Source: QWHO01 sp039809865
GTDB taxonomy: Bacteria > Vulcanimicrobiota > Xenobia > Xenobiales > QWHO01
Reading direction: 5' to 3'
NCBI GenBank assembly: GCA_039809865.1
Contig: JBDHVW010000019.1
Location: 36,992-100,991, forward strand
Length of the DNA stretch: 64,000 nucleotides
Shown here: one piece after another, positions 43,845 to 51,732 of the stretch
How the letters are laid out: each line of letters starts with the position of its first letter
Numbering within the stretch: the stretch's first letter is position 1
Position numbers and translations under genes: made by a program
Notes under the pieces: generated by a model
The model's database searches: none
What the model was told of the DNA's origin: nothing
What the model saw: the letters and a program-made list of their open reading frames with translations, nothing else

Positions 43845-44063
43845 TTATAGCATGGGAAGCTGGTTTGTAAAGCGACGGAGATCGGTCTTCTGACCCCCCA
43901 GGCGGGTGACCCAGCGCTTCTTGCCATGGCGCGAAGTGTCGAGGCGCGGCCCCTGGAACGACGGGACCGTACCCGCCCACATGATCTCCGCCGCCGGCCG
44001 TTTGGGGCGCGGAGCGGGCTGACCCAGGAACTCCTCCAGGAACTGCTCGATATCGTTGCTCAC
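43845..44063 (-). CDS. Small basic protein between ftsI and murE, 72 aa
   Basis: Starts MSNDIEQFLEEFLGQPAPR and continues to PSFQGPRLDTSRHGKKRWV. A GGAGGAGG ribosome binding site with 8-base spacing precedes GTG 44063, the best in this stretch. Sits between ftsI (stop 44086) and murE (start 43770) on the same strand. No family recognised; it could be a small divisome accessory protein. Confidence 0.65.
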   Translation of the reverse strand: MSNDIEQFLEEFLGQPAPRPKRPAAEIMWAGTVPSFQGPRLDTSRHGKKRWVTRLGGQKTDLRRFTNQLPML

Positions 44064-44085
44064 AGATTCGACCTCCTCCAGGAAC

Positions 44086-45813
44086 TTAGGGCTGTTGCTC
44101 GTCTTCCACGATCGGCTGGTTGGGACGCACTCCGAGTTTCCAGAGCGACTCCTTCACCACGTTGTGGAAGACGGGGGCTGCCACCACGCCGCCCCAGAAC
44201 ACCGGGTACGGCTCCTCGATCTTGACCAGACACACGATGCGGGGATTGTCGACCGGGGCGATTCCCAGGAAGGAAGCGGTGTACTTCCCGCTGGCATAGA
44301 CGCCGTGGTCGACCACCTGCGCGGTACCGGTCTTCCCCCCGATCTGATAGCCCGGGATACGGGCCCGCTTGCCCGTGCCCTTCTCGCACACGTTGAGCAA
44401 GATGGTGCGGACCTTGCGCGCCGTGTCCGCGCTGATCGGTCGGTTGATCTCGACGGGCTCGAAACGCTTGACCACGTTGCCCTCGGAGTCGACCACCGCC
44501 TTCACGACGTGCGGCCGGAGGCGGACGCCGTTGTTGGCGATGGACTGCATCGCGGACACCAGCTGGATGGGCGTGACGCCCACCGACTGGCCAAAGGACG
44601 TGGTGGCCAGGTCGATGTCGGCCCAACCCTTGTAAGGGTTGATGATACCCTCCGACTCGCCCATCAGGTCGATGCCGGTGAGGTGCCCGAAACCGAAAGC
44701 CTCGAGCCCCTTTCCGACCGTGTTGCGACCCATCTTGAGGGCAATGTTGGCGGTGCCGACGTTGAACGAATAGGTGAGAATGTTGGTGACGGTCTCCATC
44801 CCCGCGGCGTCGAGACCGTCGTCGGCGTTGTGGATGGTCCACCCGCCGATGCTGATCACGCCGCCCGAGGGGAAGACGTCGTCAGGGGAAACGCCCGCCT
44901 CGATGGCCGAGGCGATGCTGAACACCTTGAAGGTCGAGCCCGGCTCGTAGGGGTCGGTGATGGCCCGGTTGCGCCGCAACTCGGCCGGGACCTGGGAGAA
45001 CTTGTCGGCCGGGAAGTCGGGAGCGACCGCCCAGGCCAGCATCTCGCCGGTCTTGATGTCCATCACCAGGCACACGCCGCCTTTGGCGTGAGACTCTTTC
45101 ACGCACTTGCTCAGCTCGCGCTGGGCGACGTACTGAATCGTCTCGTCGATGGTGAGCACCACGCTATGACCCTCGTGGGGCGGGCGGATCAACATCGCCG
45201 TGTCGGGCATCGTGTAGCCGTCGCGGTCGAGGAAGACCTGAGCCAACCCGACCTTGCCGGCCAGAGTGTGGTCGTAGGTGGCCTCGAACCCGTCGAGCCC
45301 CTGGTCGTCGGTGCCGGTGGCGCCGAGCAGGGTTCCGAGCAGGCGGCCCTTCGGGTAGAAGCGCTGCCCCGTCTGCTCCTTGAGGAGGAACACGCCGGGG
45401 AGCGCCAGCTCGCGAACCTGGTCGGCCACCTTGTCCTCGACCTTGCGCTTGGCCCACGCGAACGTGGCGCCACTCGACAGGATCTTGTCCAGCTCGGCCT
45501 TGGGCCGCCCCAGCACCTGGCTCAGGGCCAGGGCCGTGGCTTCGGGGTCCTTCACCTCGCGGGGGTTCATGGCGATGGAGTAGAGCGACAGGCTGGTGGC
45601 CAGCACGATGTTGTTGCGGTCGCGGATGTCGCCCCGCAGGGCGGGGATCTCGATCTCACCCTCTTGCTGGGCCTTGGCGATGTCGCCGAATTTCTTCTGC
45701 TGCATCACCTGCAAGCTGAACAGGCGACAGGCCACCAGGAGGTAGAGGCCGGCAAAAAGCCAGAACATCGCGATGAGACGATTTCTGGTTTTACTCGACC
45801 AACCTACAACCAT
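44086..45813 (-). CDS. ftsI: Peptidoglycan D,D-transpeptidase FtsI (PBP3)
   Basis: 575 aa. Membrane helix at about 15-35 (MFWLFAGLYLLVACRLF), N-terminal pedestal domain, then the transpeptidase domain: SxxK in YEPGSTFKVFS, SxN in YSFNVGTANI, KTG in IGGKTGTAQVV. No PASTA repeats. A good GGGAGG ribosome site precedes ATG 45813. Crosslinks septal peptidoglycan with FtsW. Confidence 0.95.
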   Translation of the reverse strand: MVVGWSSKTRNRLIAMFWLFAGLYLLVACRLFSLQVMQQKKFGDIAKAQQEGEIEIPALRGDIRDRNNIVLATSLSLYSIAMNPREVKDPEATALALSQVLGRPKAELDKILSSGATFAWAKRKVEDKVADQVRELALPGVFLLKEQTGQRFYPKGRLLGTLLGATGTDDQGLDGFEATYDHTLAGKVGLAQVFLDRDGYTMPDTAMLIRPPHEGHSVVLTIDETIQYVAQRELSKCVKESHAKGGVCLVMDIKTGEMLAWAVAPDFPADKFSQVPAELRRNRAITDPYEPGSTFKVFSIASAIEAGVSPDDVFPSGGVISIGGWTIHNADDGLDAAGMETVTNILTYSFNVGTANIALKMGRNTVGKGLEAFGFGHLTGIDLMGESEGIINPYKGWADIDLATTSFGQSVGVTPIQLVSAMQSIANNGVRLRPHVVKAVVDSEGNVVKRFEPVEINRPISADTARKVRTILLNVCEKGTGKRARIPGYQIGGKTGTAQVVDHGVYASGKYTASFLGIAPVDNPRIVCLVKIEEPYPVFWGGVVAAPVFHNVVKESLWKLGVRPNQPIVEDEQQP

Positions 45814-45880
45814 GGCGGACCTCCCTGAGAGCTTGAACGTGGTTCAAGAGTTGAGAAGAATTCCCTGTCGAACAGCAGCT

Positions 45881-46258
45881 CTAATTCTGGTGGGAAAGAG
45901 CCGCCAGGTCCCGGGGCTGAGAAGCCACCGCTCCCACATCCAGCGTCTCGCGAAGCTCCGGCGGAACCATCCCCAGGCTGGTGGTGGCGACCGACTCGAC
46001 GCGCTCGAGGGAGGTCAGGCGCTGCACCGAGAGCTGCAGATCGGCTTGCTGGCGAAGAAGCGTCCTACGCGTTTCCTTCAACGACACCATCTTGTACTGC
46101 GAGCTGACGATTTGGGCGAACTGACACAGGTAGAGAACGAGAAGCACGGACACGGCCACGAAGCCGACCAGGGGATAGGACCACGGAATCAACTCGGCGC
46201 GGACAGGGCGCTTCTCCATCTTGGGTTTAGGCAGATGCGCCGGCCGTAAAGATTCCAC
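45881..46258 (-). CDS. ftsL: FtsL-like bitopic cell division protein
   Basis: 125 aa. One membrane helix at about 30-48 (YPLVGFVAVSVLLVLYL) and an extracellular heptad coiled coil (SLKETRRTLLRQQADLQLSVQRL) of the septum-formation-initiator kind. The position between rsmH and ftsI is the classical ftsL position. Sequence is too divergent to be certain which of FtsL/DivIC it is. Confidence 0.8.
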   Translation of the reverse strand: MESLRPAHLPKPKMEKRPVRAELIPWSYPLVGFVAVSVLLVLYLCQFAQIVSSQYKMVSLKETRRTLLRQQADLQLSVQRLTSLERVESVATTSLGMVPPELRETLDVGAVASQPRDLAALSHQN

Positions 46259-46289
46259 GTGAACCCTCCTTGTTAATTTGACTTGAGAC

Positions 46290-47216
46290 TCAAACTCGCT
46301 CCGCCACGCGCAAGCGGGCCGAGCGAGACCGGGGGTTACGCTCCACTTCCTCAGCTCCGGGACGCACAGGTTTCCGGGTAACGATTTCCAGGATTTTCAC
46401 CGGGTTGCATCGGCAGACCGGGAACTCCCGGGGGCAGACGCATCGTCCTGAGTAAGAGAGCAACTTTTCTTTTACGATCCGGTCTTCCAGCGAGTGATAG
46501 GCCACCACCGCCAATCGCCCACCCGGCGCGAGCCGGTCGACGATCTGCGGGATCACGCCCTCCAGGACTTCGAGCTCCTGGTTGACGGCGATCCGCAGCG
46601 CCTGAAACGTGCGGGTAGCGGGATGGATGGGTCCCCTCCGGGCTGCTCCCGGGACCGACCCCTCGATGATCCGGACCAGCTGGCCGGTGGTCTCGATGGG
46701 GCCCTTCTCCCGTTCGCGGACGATGGCTCGGGCGATCGAGGAGGCGAAACGCTCCTCTCCATACTCACGAAGGATGCGGACCAGGTCCCTCCACTCCAGC
46801 TCCGCCAGCAAACTGGCGGCGGTGGTGGGGCCTTCGCGATCCATCCTCATGTCGAGGGGCGCGTCACCCCGGAAACTGAATCCGCGTTCGATTTGATCGA
46901 GCTGATGCGAGGAAACTCCCAGATCCAGAACACAACGGTTTACTTCCCCGATCGCTCGCTCACCGAGCAACTCGCTGAAATCTCCAAAATTGCCCTTCAC
47001 GGCCACGAATCCCGGGTACCTCTGCAAACGTCGGCCGGCCTCGGCGAGGGCTTCCTCATCCTGGTCGATTCCGATCAGCTTGCCTTTGGGACCCAGCTTG
47101 TCGAGCAAGGCCTGGGCGTAACCACCTCCTCCAAGAGTTAAATCCACCGCGGTTTCGCCCGGCCGGACAGCCAGGAGGTCGATGACCTCCTCGAGCAAGA
47201 CCGGGACGTGATACAA
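46290..47216 (-). CDS. rsmH: 16S rRNA (cytosine1402-N4)-methyltransferase RsmH (MraW)
   Basis: 308 aa. HVPVLLEEVIDLL, SAM site DLTLGGGGYAQALL, CVLDLGVSSHQLDQIERGFSF, and ARTFQALRIAVNQEL (mraW family) are present. Follows mraZ and the 59-aa ORF in the usual dcw order. Confidence 0.97.
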   Translation of the reverse strand: MYHVPVLLEEVIDLLAVRPGETAVDLTLGGGGYAQALLDKLGPKGKLIGIDQDEEALAEAGRRLQRYPGFVAVKGNFGDFSELLGERAIGEVNRCVLDLGVSSHQLDQIERGFSFRGDAPLDMRMDREGPTTAASLLAELEWRDLVRILREYGEERFASSIARAIVREREKGPIETTGQLVRIIEGSVPGAARRGPIHPATRTFQALRIAVNQELEVLEGVIPQIVDRLAPGGRLAVVAYHSLEDRIVKEKLLSYSGRCVCPREFPVCRCNPVKILEIVTRKPVRPGAEEVERNPRSRSARLRVAERV

Positions 47217-47246
47217 ATCCGTTGACCGCTCCTGTCGTCGCTGGTC

Positions 47247-47426
47247 TTAGTTACTCTGGCCGCCCTGGACGACCGTCAGTTGCACGGCGGCTTTCTTGCC
47301 GCTGCCACTCCCCGGGCCGGGGGCCGGCACGCGGCGGCGCCACGGGGGCGTAGGCGGCATGCCCAGCTTGAGCGGGAACTTACTGTCGGACAGCTTAGAT
47401 TTGATAGTTTTGGTTGATGTACTCAT
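47247..47426 (-). CDS. 59-aa basic small protein overlapping the mraZ 3' end
   Basis: ATG 47426 has GGAGG 6 bases upstream and lies inside mraZ in another frame, overlapping its last 32 bases (stop of mraZ at 47395-47397). The protein starts MSTSTKTIKSKLSDSKFP, contains MPPTPPWRRRVPAPGPGSGSG in the middle and ends VQLTVVQGGQSN. It ends 30 bases before rsmH. Very basic and Pro/Gly-rich. No homologue recognised. Confidence 0.55.
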   Translation of the reverse strand: MSTSTKTIKSKLSDSKFPLKLGMPPTPPWRRRVPAPGPGSGSGKKAAVQLTVVQGGQSN

Positions 47427-47844
47427 CCAGATCCTCCGCTTCCGCGGCGGACTCGAACTCGGCCCACCGCTCGGGACTCCAGACTTTGAGGCAATCCAGA
47501 GCTCCGGTCACCACGGCCGAGCCCCCCGAGAGGCCGGCGTGGACTCGCATGTCGTTGCCAAGCAGAACGCGGCCCTGCTTGTCCAGTTCGGTCTGCTGCG
47601 CCCCGGCCAACTGATGCGTGACCCATTTCTGAGCTTTCGCGTCAGTTTTCGAGATTTTGAGCAGCTTTTCTAGAAAAAGGTTCCATGCGGAGCGGGGAAG
47701 AATCTCCACGCACCCAGTTTTGTCTTTGCGCAAAACCGCGCCATCCATGAAGTCCTTGCGAAAGGAGGAGGGTATCGTCAGACGGCCTTTGTCATCCAAC
47801 GAGTGCTCATAGGTTCCGGAGAATAGGTAGTGGGTCTCCTCCAC
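47395..47844 (-). CDS. mraZ: Transcriptional regulator MraZ
   Basis: 149 aa, with duplicated AbrB-like DNA-binding halves: SLDDKGRLTIPSSFRKDF and ELDKQGRVLLGNDMRVHAGL. GTG start at 47844. Represses its own dcw operon by binding TGGG-type direct repeats; four such GTGG repeats precede it. Confidence 0.96.
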   Translation of the reverse strand: MEETHYLFSGTYEHSLDDKGRLTIPSSFRKDFMDGAVLRKDKTGCVEILPRSAWNLFLEKLLKISKTDAKAQKWVTHQLAGAQQTELDKQGRVLLGNDMRVHAGLSGGSAVVTGALDCLKVWSPERWAEFESAAEAEDLDEYINQNYQI

Positions 47845-47874
47845 TACCTACCACCGTCCTCCACTTTCTCCCAC
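47835..47874 (-). promoter_or_regulatory. MraZ operator: four GTGG repeats at 10-bp spacing
   Basis: On the minus strand, 5' to 3': GTGGGAGAAA, GTGGAGGACG, GTGGTAGGTA, GTGGAGGAGA, each 10 bp apart. The last overlaps the mraZ start codon. MraZ proteins bind such spaced direct repeats (MRB boxes). Confidence 0.7.
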
Positions 47875-47885
47875 ATCGCACCCTC

Positions 47886-47914
47886 AGTATAGGGGTAGGT
47901 AGAAAGACTGTCAA
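47886..47914 (-). promoter_or_regulatory. dcw operon promoter
   Basis: TTGACA (complement of 47909-47914), 17-base spacer, TATACT (complement of 47886-47891). Perfect -35 and near-perfect -10; start predicted about 47880, just ahead of the MraZ repeats. Confidence 0.9.
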
Positions 47915-47979
47915 TATTGATTTTTGGCTTAACCGCGCCGTTTTCCGAAGGTCTCGAAACACAAGATACGGGGTACCCC

Positions 47980-48006
47980 GGCAGCTACCACCACAAGATG
48001 TTGTGG
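47980..48006. promoter_or_regulatory. Two short palindromes upstream of clpS
   Basis: GGGGTACCCC (47980-47989) and CCACAA-GATG-TTGTGG (47991-48006), both perfect, in the divergent mraZ-clpS region. They may be operator sites for clpS. No promoter could be placed securely. Confidence 0.35.
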
Positions 48007-48068
48007 ACCATACTGAAAAGCGTTCATTAAAATTTCTTGAACAACTTCCCAGAAAGGCGTGAAAAAAC

Positions 48069-48353
48069 ATGACCCCTACCCTTCCGGTCATTGAAGAGAT
48101 CAATGAAAGCAAGACGAAGGCTCAGCGCAACTGGCGCGTGATCCTCTATAACGATAACCGGAACACCCGTGACGACGTGGTTCTGTGGCTTCAGAAGGCT
48201 ACCGGATGCTCGCTCGAGTGCGCCACGATGGTGATGATGAAAGCCCACACCACCGGCCGCGCCGTCTGTTACGAGGGCAGCCACGAGGATTGCCACAAGG
48301 TGGCGCGTTCTCTGCGCGGGAACGGGCTGCAGGTCGAGGTGGACGACTACTAA
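48069..48353 (+). CDS. clpS: ClpS adaptor
   Basis: 94 aa. WRVILYNDNRNTRDDVVLWLQKATGCS aligns with the ClpS start (V-x-L-Y-N-D-x-x-x-x). It delivers N-end rule substrates to ClpAP/ClpCP. A ClpA or ClpC gene is not in this window. Confidence 0.9.
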   Translation: MTPTLPVIEEINESKTKAQRNWRVILYNDNRNTRDDVVLWLQKATGCSLECATMVMMKAHTTGRAVCYEGSHEDCHKVARSLRGNGLQVEVDDY

Positions 48354-48359
48354 AAGGAA

Positions 48360-48384
48360 GAAGCCGGGCCTGGGGCCCGGCTTC
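48360..48384 (+). terminator. Hairpin after clpS
   Basis: GAAGCCGGGCC-TGG-GGCCCGGCTTC is a perfect 11-bp stem with 3-base loop, 6 bases after the stop. No strong T-run follows, so efficiency is unclear. It also lies just beyond the dodecin end on the opposite strand. Confidence 0.6.
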
Positions 48385-48411
48385 GTTCATGGTGGGGGGA
48401 AGTGGGGGAAC

Positions 48412-48615
48412 CTAGTCGTCGATCCGGAAACCGACGTTCAACTTGACCTGGAACTCCGCTACTTTCCCGTCCGCAATGGTGCCACGCTGCTCGGTTACTT
48501 CGAACCAGCTCATGTGGCGCACGGTCTTGCCGGCTTTTTCGATCGCCTCGCGAATGGCCTGCTCGTAGCCCTCCTTGGACGTACCGACAATCTCGAGCAT
48601 CTTATAGACTGACAT
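48412..48615 (-). CDS. Dodecin-family flavin-binding protein
   Basis: 67 aa from ATG 48615 with GGGGAG upstream. VYKMLEIVGTSKEGYEQAIREAIEKAGKTVR, then SWFEVTEQRGTI and VAEFQVKLNVGFRID match dodecins, which form dodecamers that store flavins or CoA. Confidence 0.9.
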   Translation of the reverse strand: MSVYKMLEIVGTSKEGYEQAIREAIEKAGKTVRHMSWFEVTEQRGTIADGKVAEFQVKLNVGFRIDD

Positions 48616-48677
48616 GAACTCTCCCCTCTTCATAAAGAACAAATTCGCAGATTAACAGGAGGCCTCCTGTAAAACCC

Positions 48678-49373
48678 ATGAACTTCGTACTGGAACGCCA
48701 CCATTCGGTTGATTCCACCAATGCCCTGGCGCTGGCCCGAGCTTCCGCCGGCTGTGACGCCGGGCTCGTGGTGGTAGCCGCCGAGCAGACCGCCGGACGC
48801 GGACGCCGCACCAATGCCTGGTTTTCTCCCCCCGGAGGCCTGTGGTTCACCGTCGTGCTGCGCCCCGCGCGGCTCGAGGGCCTCTCCCTGATCGCCGGCC
48901 TGGCCGTCGGGCGCGCCCTGGTGGACGTGGACTGGTGCCTGCACTGGCCCAACGACCTCTATTGCGGCGCCCGCAAACTGGGGGGGATCCTGGTGGAGAC
49001 CCGCCTGGTGGGGGAACGCGTGGATTTCGCGCTGGTGGGAATCGGGCTGAACGTCAACAACGCCAATTTTCCCGAGGGGCTGGCGGCCACCAGCCTTGCC
49101 CAGGAGGTGGGGCGGCCTTTCGACCTGGACGTCGTCCTGGAGACCGTCCTGGACTCCCTGGGGGAGATTGTGGGGGACTGGGAAACTCGTGGACTGAAGC
49201 CGTTCCTGGAGGAGATCGCCGCCCTCTGCCCGATGGTGGGCCGCGCCGTGCGCTACCGCGTGGGCGATCGCTGGTTCGATGCGGTGGTGGACGCGGTGGG
49301 AGAAGATGGGGGACTCGTACTGGCCTCCGGGGAGAAGCTGCTGAGCGTGGATCAGATCGACCTGGTGGGGTGA
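48678..49373 (+). CDS. birA: Biotin--[acetyl-CoA carboxylase] ligase BirA (short, non-regulatory)
   Basis: 231 aa. Ligase motifs: SVDSTNALALA, AAEQTAGRGRRTNAW, HWPNDLYCGARKLGGILVE and GIGLNVNN. No N-terminal HTH, so it ligates biotin but does not repress. The C-terminal SH3-like domain is present. Confidence 0.92.
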   Translation: MNFVLERHHSVDSTNALALARASAGCDAGLVVVAAEQTAGRGRRTNAWFSPPGGLWFTVVLRPARLEGLSLIAGLAVGRALVDVDWCLHWPNDLYCGARKLGGILVETRLVGERVDFALVGIGLNVNNANFPEGLAATSLAQEVGRPFDLDVVLETVLDSLGEIVGDWETRGLKPFLEEIAALCPMVGRAVRYRVGDRWFDAVVDAVGEDGGLVLASGEKLLSVDQIDLVG

Positions 49374-49464
49374 GGAGGGCCGGCCTGGAAATGCGTCAGC
49401 GCTTTTTGACGCGGATGCCGCCGACCTGGACTGCCTGGTCGGTGGGGGGCGCCGTCCCGGAGGG

Positions 49465-49809
49465 TCAGTCGGTGAACTGGCCCAGGTAGAAGAGGGCGCC
49501 GTCGCGCGGGGCGTGGATCTGGTGGCCGTAGACCAGGATCGCCGCGTTGACCGGGGCGCCCCCGAGGCGACGATGAGCCGCCCCCGCGGCGTCCAGAAAA
49601 GCCCCTGCACCCGGTGTATCCTCGAGGAGGACGCCCAGGTCGCTCGTCAACTCGCTGAACGCGGCGACCAGAAAATCCGTGTCGTAAAAGCTCTGGGCCT
49701 GGTCGGCGCCGAAGCGGGAGAGGGGGGACTCACCGTCGTCGTCGTCCGCGACATACGCGAGCAACGCATCCTGGGAGGGAAAAGTGCCGATCCAGACATC
49801 CACCACCAT
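49465..49809 (-). CDS. Immunity protein Imm22-like (DUF4284)
   Basis: 114 aa from ATG 49809. VDVWIGTFPSQDALLAYV plus SPLSRFGADQAQSFYDTDFLVAAF fits Imm22 (W-x-G-x-F-x-S start, then an acidic YDxDF motif). Such proteins protect against a contact-dependent toxin; no toxin lies adjacent. Its start overlaps that of the amine oxidase on the other strand. Confidence 0.7.
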   Translation of the reverse strand: MVVDVWIGTFPSQDALLAYVADDDDGESPLSRFGADQAQSFYDTDFLVAAFSELTSDLGVLLEDTPGAGAFLDAAGAAHRRLGGAPVNAAILVYGHQIHAPRDGALFYLGQFTD

Positions 49810-51148
49810 GGATTCGGGGGTTCGCCGACGCGACTTTCTGCGCCTCGTACTGGGAGCCGGCGCCCTGCTCTCCATGCCGGCACTGTCCGAGGAAGCCTCC
49901 AGCGTCATCGTCATCGGTGCCGGAATGGCCGGGCTGGGGTGCGCCCGCAAACTCCGCGACGCCGGACTGCGCGTCACCCTGCTGGAAGGGCGCCAGCGCG
50001 TCGGGGGTCGCATCTGGACCGACCACTCGCTGGGCAAGGCCCTGGAGCTGGGGGCAGGGTGGATCCACGGGGCGGACAGGAATCCGATGGTGGACGTGGC
50101 CCGCTCCGCGGGCGCCCGGGTGGTGTTCACCCCCGAGGAGAGCACCGTCTATTACGATGCCCAGGGCAAACCCGTCCCCTACGACACCGTCGAGGGCGAC
50201 TACACGCGACTGCTCAAGCTGCTGGAAAGAGCCAGCGACCTGGGCGACCGCGACCAGTCCTGCGAGGCGGCCCTGAAAAAGCTGGCGCCGGACCTGTTCA
50301 GCAACCCCGTGTCACGCTACAACCTGGCCAGCGATACCGAGTTCGACTACGGAGCTCCGCTGGACAAGCTCTCCGCCTTCTGGATGGACGGGGACGACCC
50401 GTATTTCGGCCACGACGCCCTGCTGCCCGGCGGCTACGACGCTGTGCCGAAATTTCTGGCGCGCGGGCTGGACATCCGCCTGGGCCAGAAGGTCAACTCG
50501 GTGACGCTGGGTGACCCGCAGGCCACCGTGGTCACGAACCAGGGCACCTTCAAAGCGGACTACGTGGTGGTGACCGTGCCGCTCGGCGTGCTGAAGAAGG
50601 GCACCATCAAGTTCACCCCCGAGCTGCCCGACGCCAAGAAAGGCGCCATCTCCCGCCTGGGAATGGGACTGGTGAATCGCTGCAGCCTGGTGTTCGAGAA
50701 GCCGTTCTGGGACCCGAAGACGCACTTCTACGGGATCTTCTCCCCCATCTACCCCTTCTGGGTCAACCCGATGGCCTACGGCGGGCCCAAGAACGTGCTG
50801 ACCAGCTTCGCCACGGGAAACTACGCCTTCAAGCAGGACACTCTGACCGGAGAGCAGGCCGCTGCCGACGCCCTGGGCGTGCTGCGCATCGCCTTCGGGA
50901 AAGCCGTGACCAAGCCCACGCGCGTGGTGACCACCCACTGGGGACAGGACCCGTTCGCGTTCGGGTCCTACTCCTACGCGGCCTTCGGGTGTCGCAAGCA
51001 GGACTTCGCCGAGCTCGGGGCCACCATGGAGGACCAGCTGTTCTTCGCGGGAGAGGCGACGGAGTTCAAGCACCGGGCCACCGTGCACGGGGCCTTCATG
51101 AGCGGGCAACGGGCAGCCGGTGAGATCCTGGCGGTGGATAATGCCTGA
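49784..51148 (+). CDS. Flavin monoamine oxidase family protein with Tat signal
   Basis: 454 aa from GTG 49784 (GGGAGGG at 49771-49777); ATG 49808 is also possible. Tat motif RRRDFLRLVLGAGAL, FAD-binding VIVIGAGMAGLGCARKL and GGRIWTD, GAGWIHG, and FAGEATEF near the end. It oxidises primary amines using FAD, exported folded. Confidence 0.9.
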   Translation: MPIQTSTTMDSGVRRRDFLRLVLGAGALLSMPALSEEASSVIVIGAGMAGLGCARKLRDAGLRVTLLEGRQRVGGRIWTDHSLGKALELGAGWIHGADRNPMVDVARSAGARVVFTPEESTVYYDAQGKPVPYDTVEGDYTRLLKLLERASDLGDRDQSCEAALKKLAPDLFSNPVSRYNLASDTEFDYGAPLDKLSAFWMDGDDPYFGHDALLPGGYDAVPKFLARGLDIRLGQKVNSVTLGDPQATVVTNQGTFKADYVVVTVPLGVLKKGTIKFTPELPDAKKGAISRLGMGLVNRCSLVFEKPFWDPKTHFYGIFSPIYPFWVNPMAYGGPKNVLTSFATGNYAFKQDTLTGEQAAADALGVLRIAFGKAVTKPTRVVTTHWGQDPFAFGSYSYAAFGCRKQDFAELGATMEDQLFFAGEATEFKHRATVHGAFMSGQRAAGEILAVDNA

Positions 51149-51152
51149 CCGC

Positions 51153-51180
51153 GGGGTGTGAAGGAAGGAGAGGTGGGGAG
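51153..51180 (+). repeat. Dispersed 28-base repeat, copy C
   Basis: GGGGTGT GAAGGAA GGAGAGG TGGGGAG, like the copies at 10868 and 42129. The surrounding 180 bases are strongly G/A-rich with repeated GGGAGG tracts and hold no gene I can see. Confidence 0.6.
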
Positions 51181-51330
51181 TCGGTGCTGAGCTCCATGCC
51201 TGGAAAGATGGAGAGGGCCTCGGGTTGGGAGGCCAGGAATTGGTGGGATAGTGGGTTGGGAGGCAGGGAAATTTTGGAGGAAAGTGGATGGGAGCCTCGG
51301 CCTGGGAGGGGGCGGGGGGCTGCGTGGCCG

Positions 51331-51732
51331 TCAGGGTTGGGTGGCGAGGAAGTGGTGGAGGTGGGTGGAGAGGGAGTCCAGGGTAGAGAGATAGGTTTCC
51401 AGCGAAGAGCCGTACGGGTCCTCGATGTCGTGGTCGGCCAGGAGACGGACGTTCGCCTGCGGGAAACGGCGGAGCAGCGCGGATTTGTGGTCTTCGGTCA
51501 TGGTCAGGATCTGATCGGACTCATCCACCAGCTCAGCGCTCAGAGGGCGGGAGCGGTGGGCCGACAGGTCCAGGCCGCGCGAGGCCCCAGCTTCGAGCGC
51601 CTCAGGAGTCGCGGGGGCGCCCTCGGAGGCGGAGAGGCCCGCCGAGGAGGCGTCCAGACCCAACGAACGAGCCACCGCCTCGGCCATCGGGGAACGGCAA
51701 GTGTTACCGGTGCACACGAACAAGAGCTTCAA
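51331..51732 (-). CDS. Low-molecular-weight protein tyrosine phosphatase family
   Basis: 133 aa. The P-loop CTGNTCRSPMAEA (residues 7-19) and the late DIEDPYG acid loop are intact. Overlaps the Sua5-like stop by 4 bases. Substrate could be a phospho-Tyr protein or low molecular weight phospho-amino acid. Confidence 0.92.
   Translation of the reverse strand: MKLLFVCTGNTCRSPMAEAVARSLGLDASSAGLSASEGAPATPEALEAGASRGLDLSAHRSRPLSAELVDESDQILTMTEDHKSALLRRFPQANVRLLADHDIEDPYGSSLETYLSTLDSLSTHLHHFLATQP

Noticed and set aside
49374..49464. Terminator after birA
   Set aside because: GCGTCA/TGACGC can pair around a loop containing the T-run, but no T-tract follows the stem.
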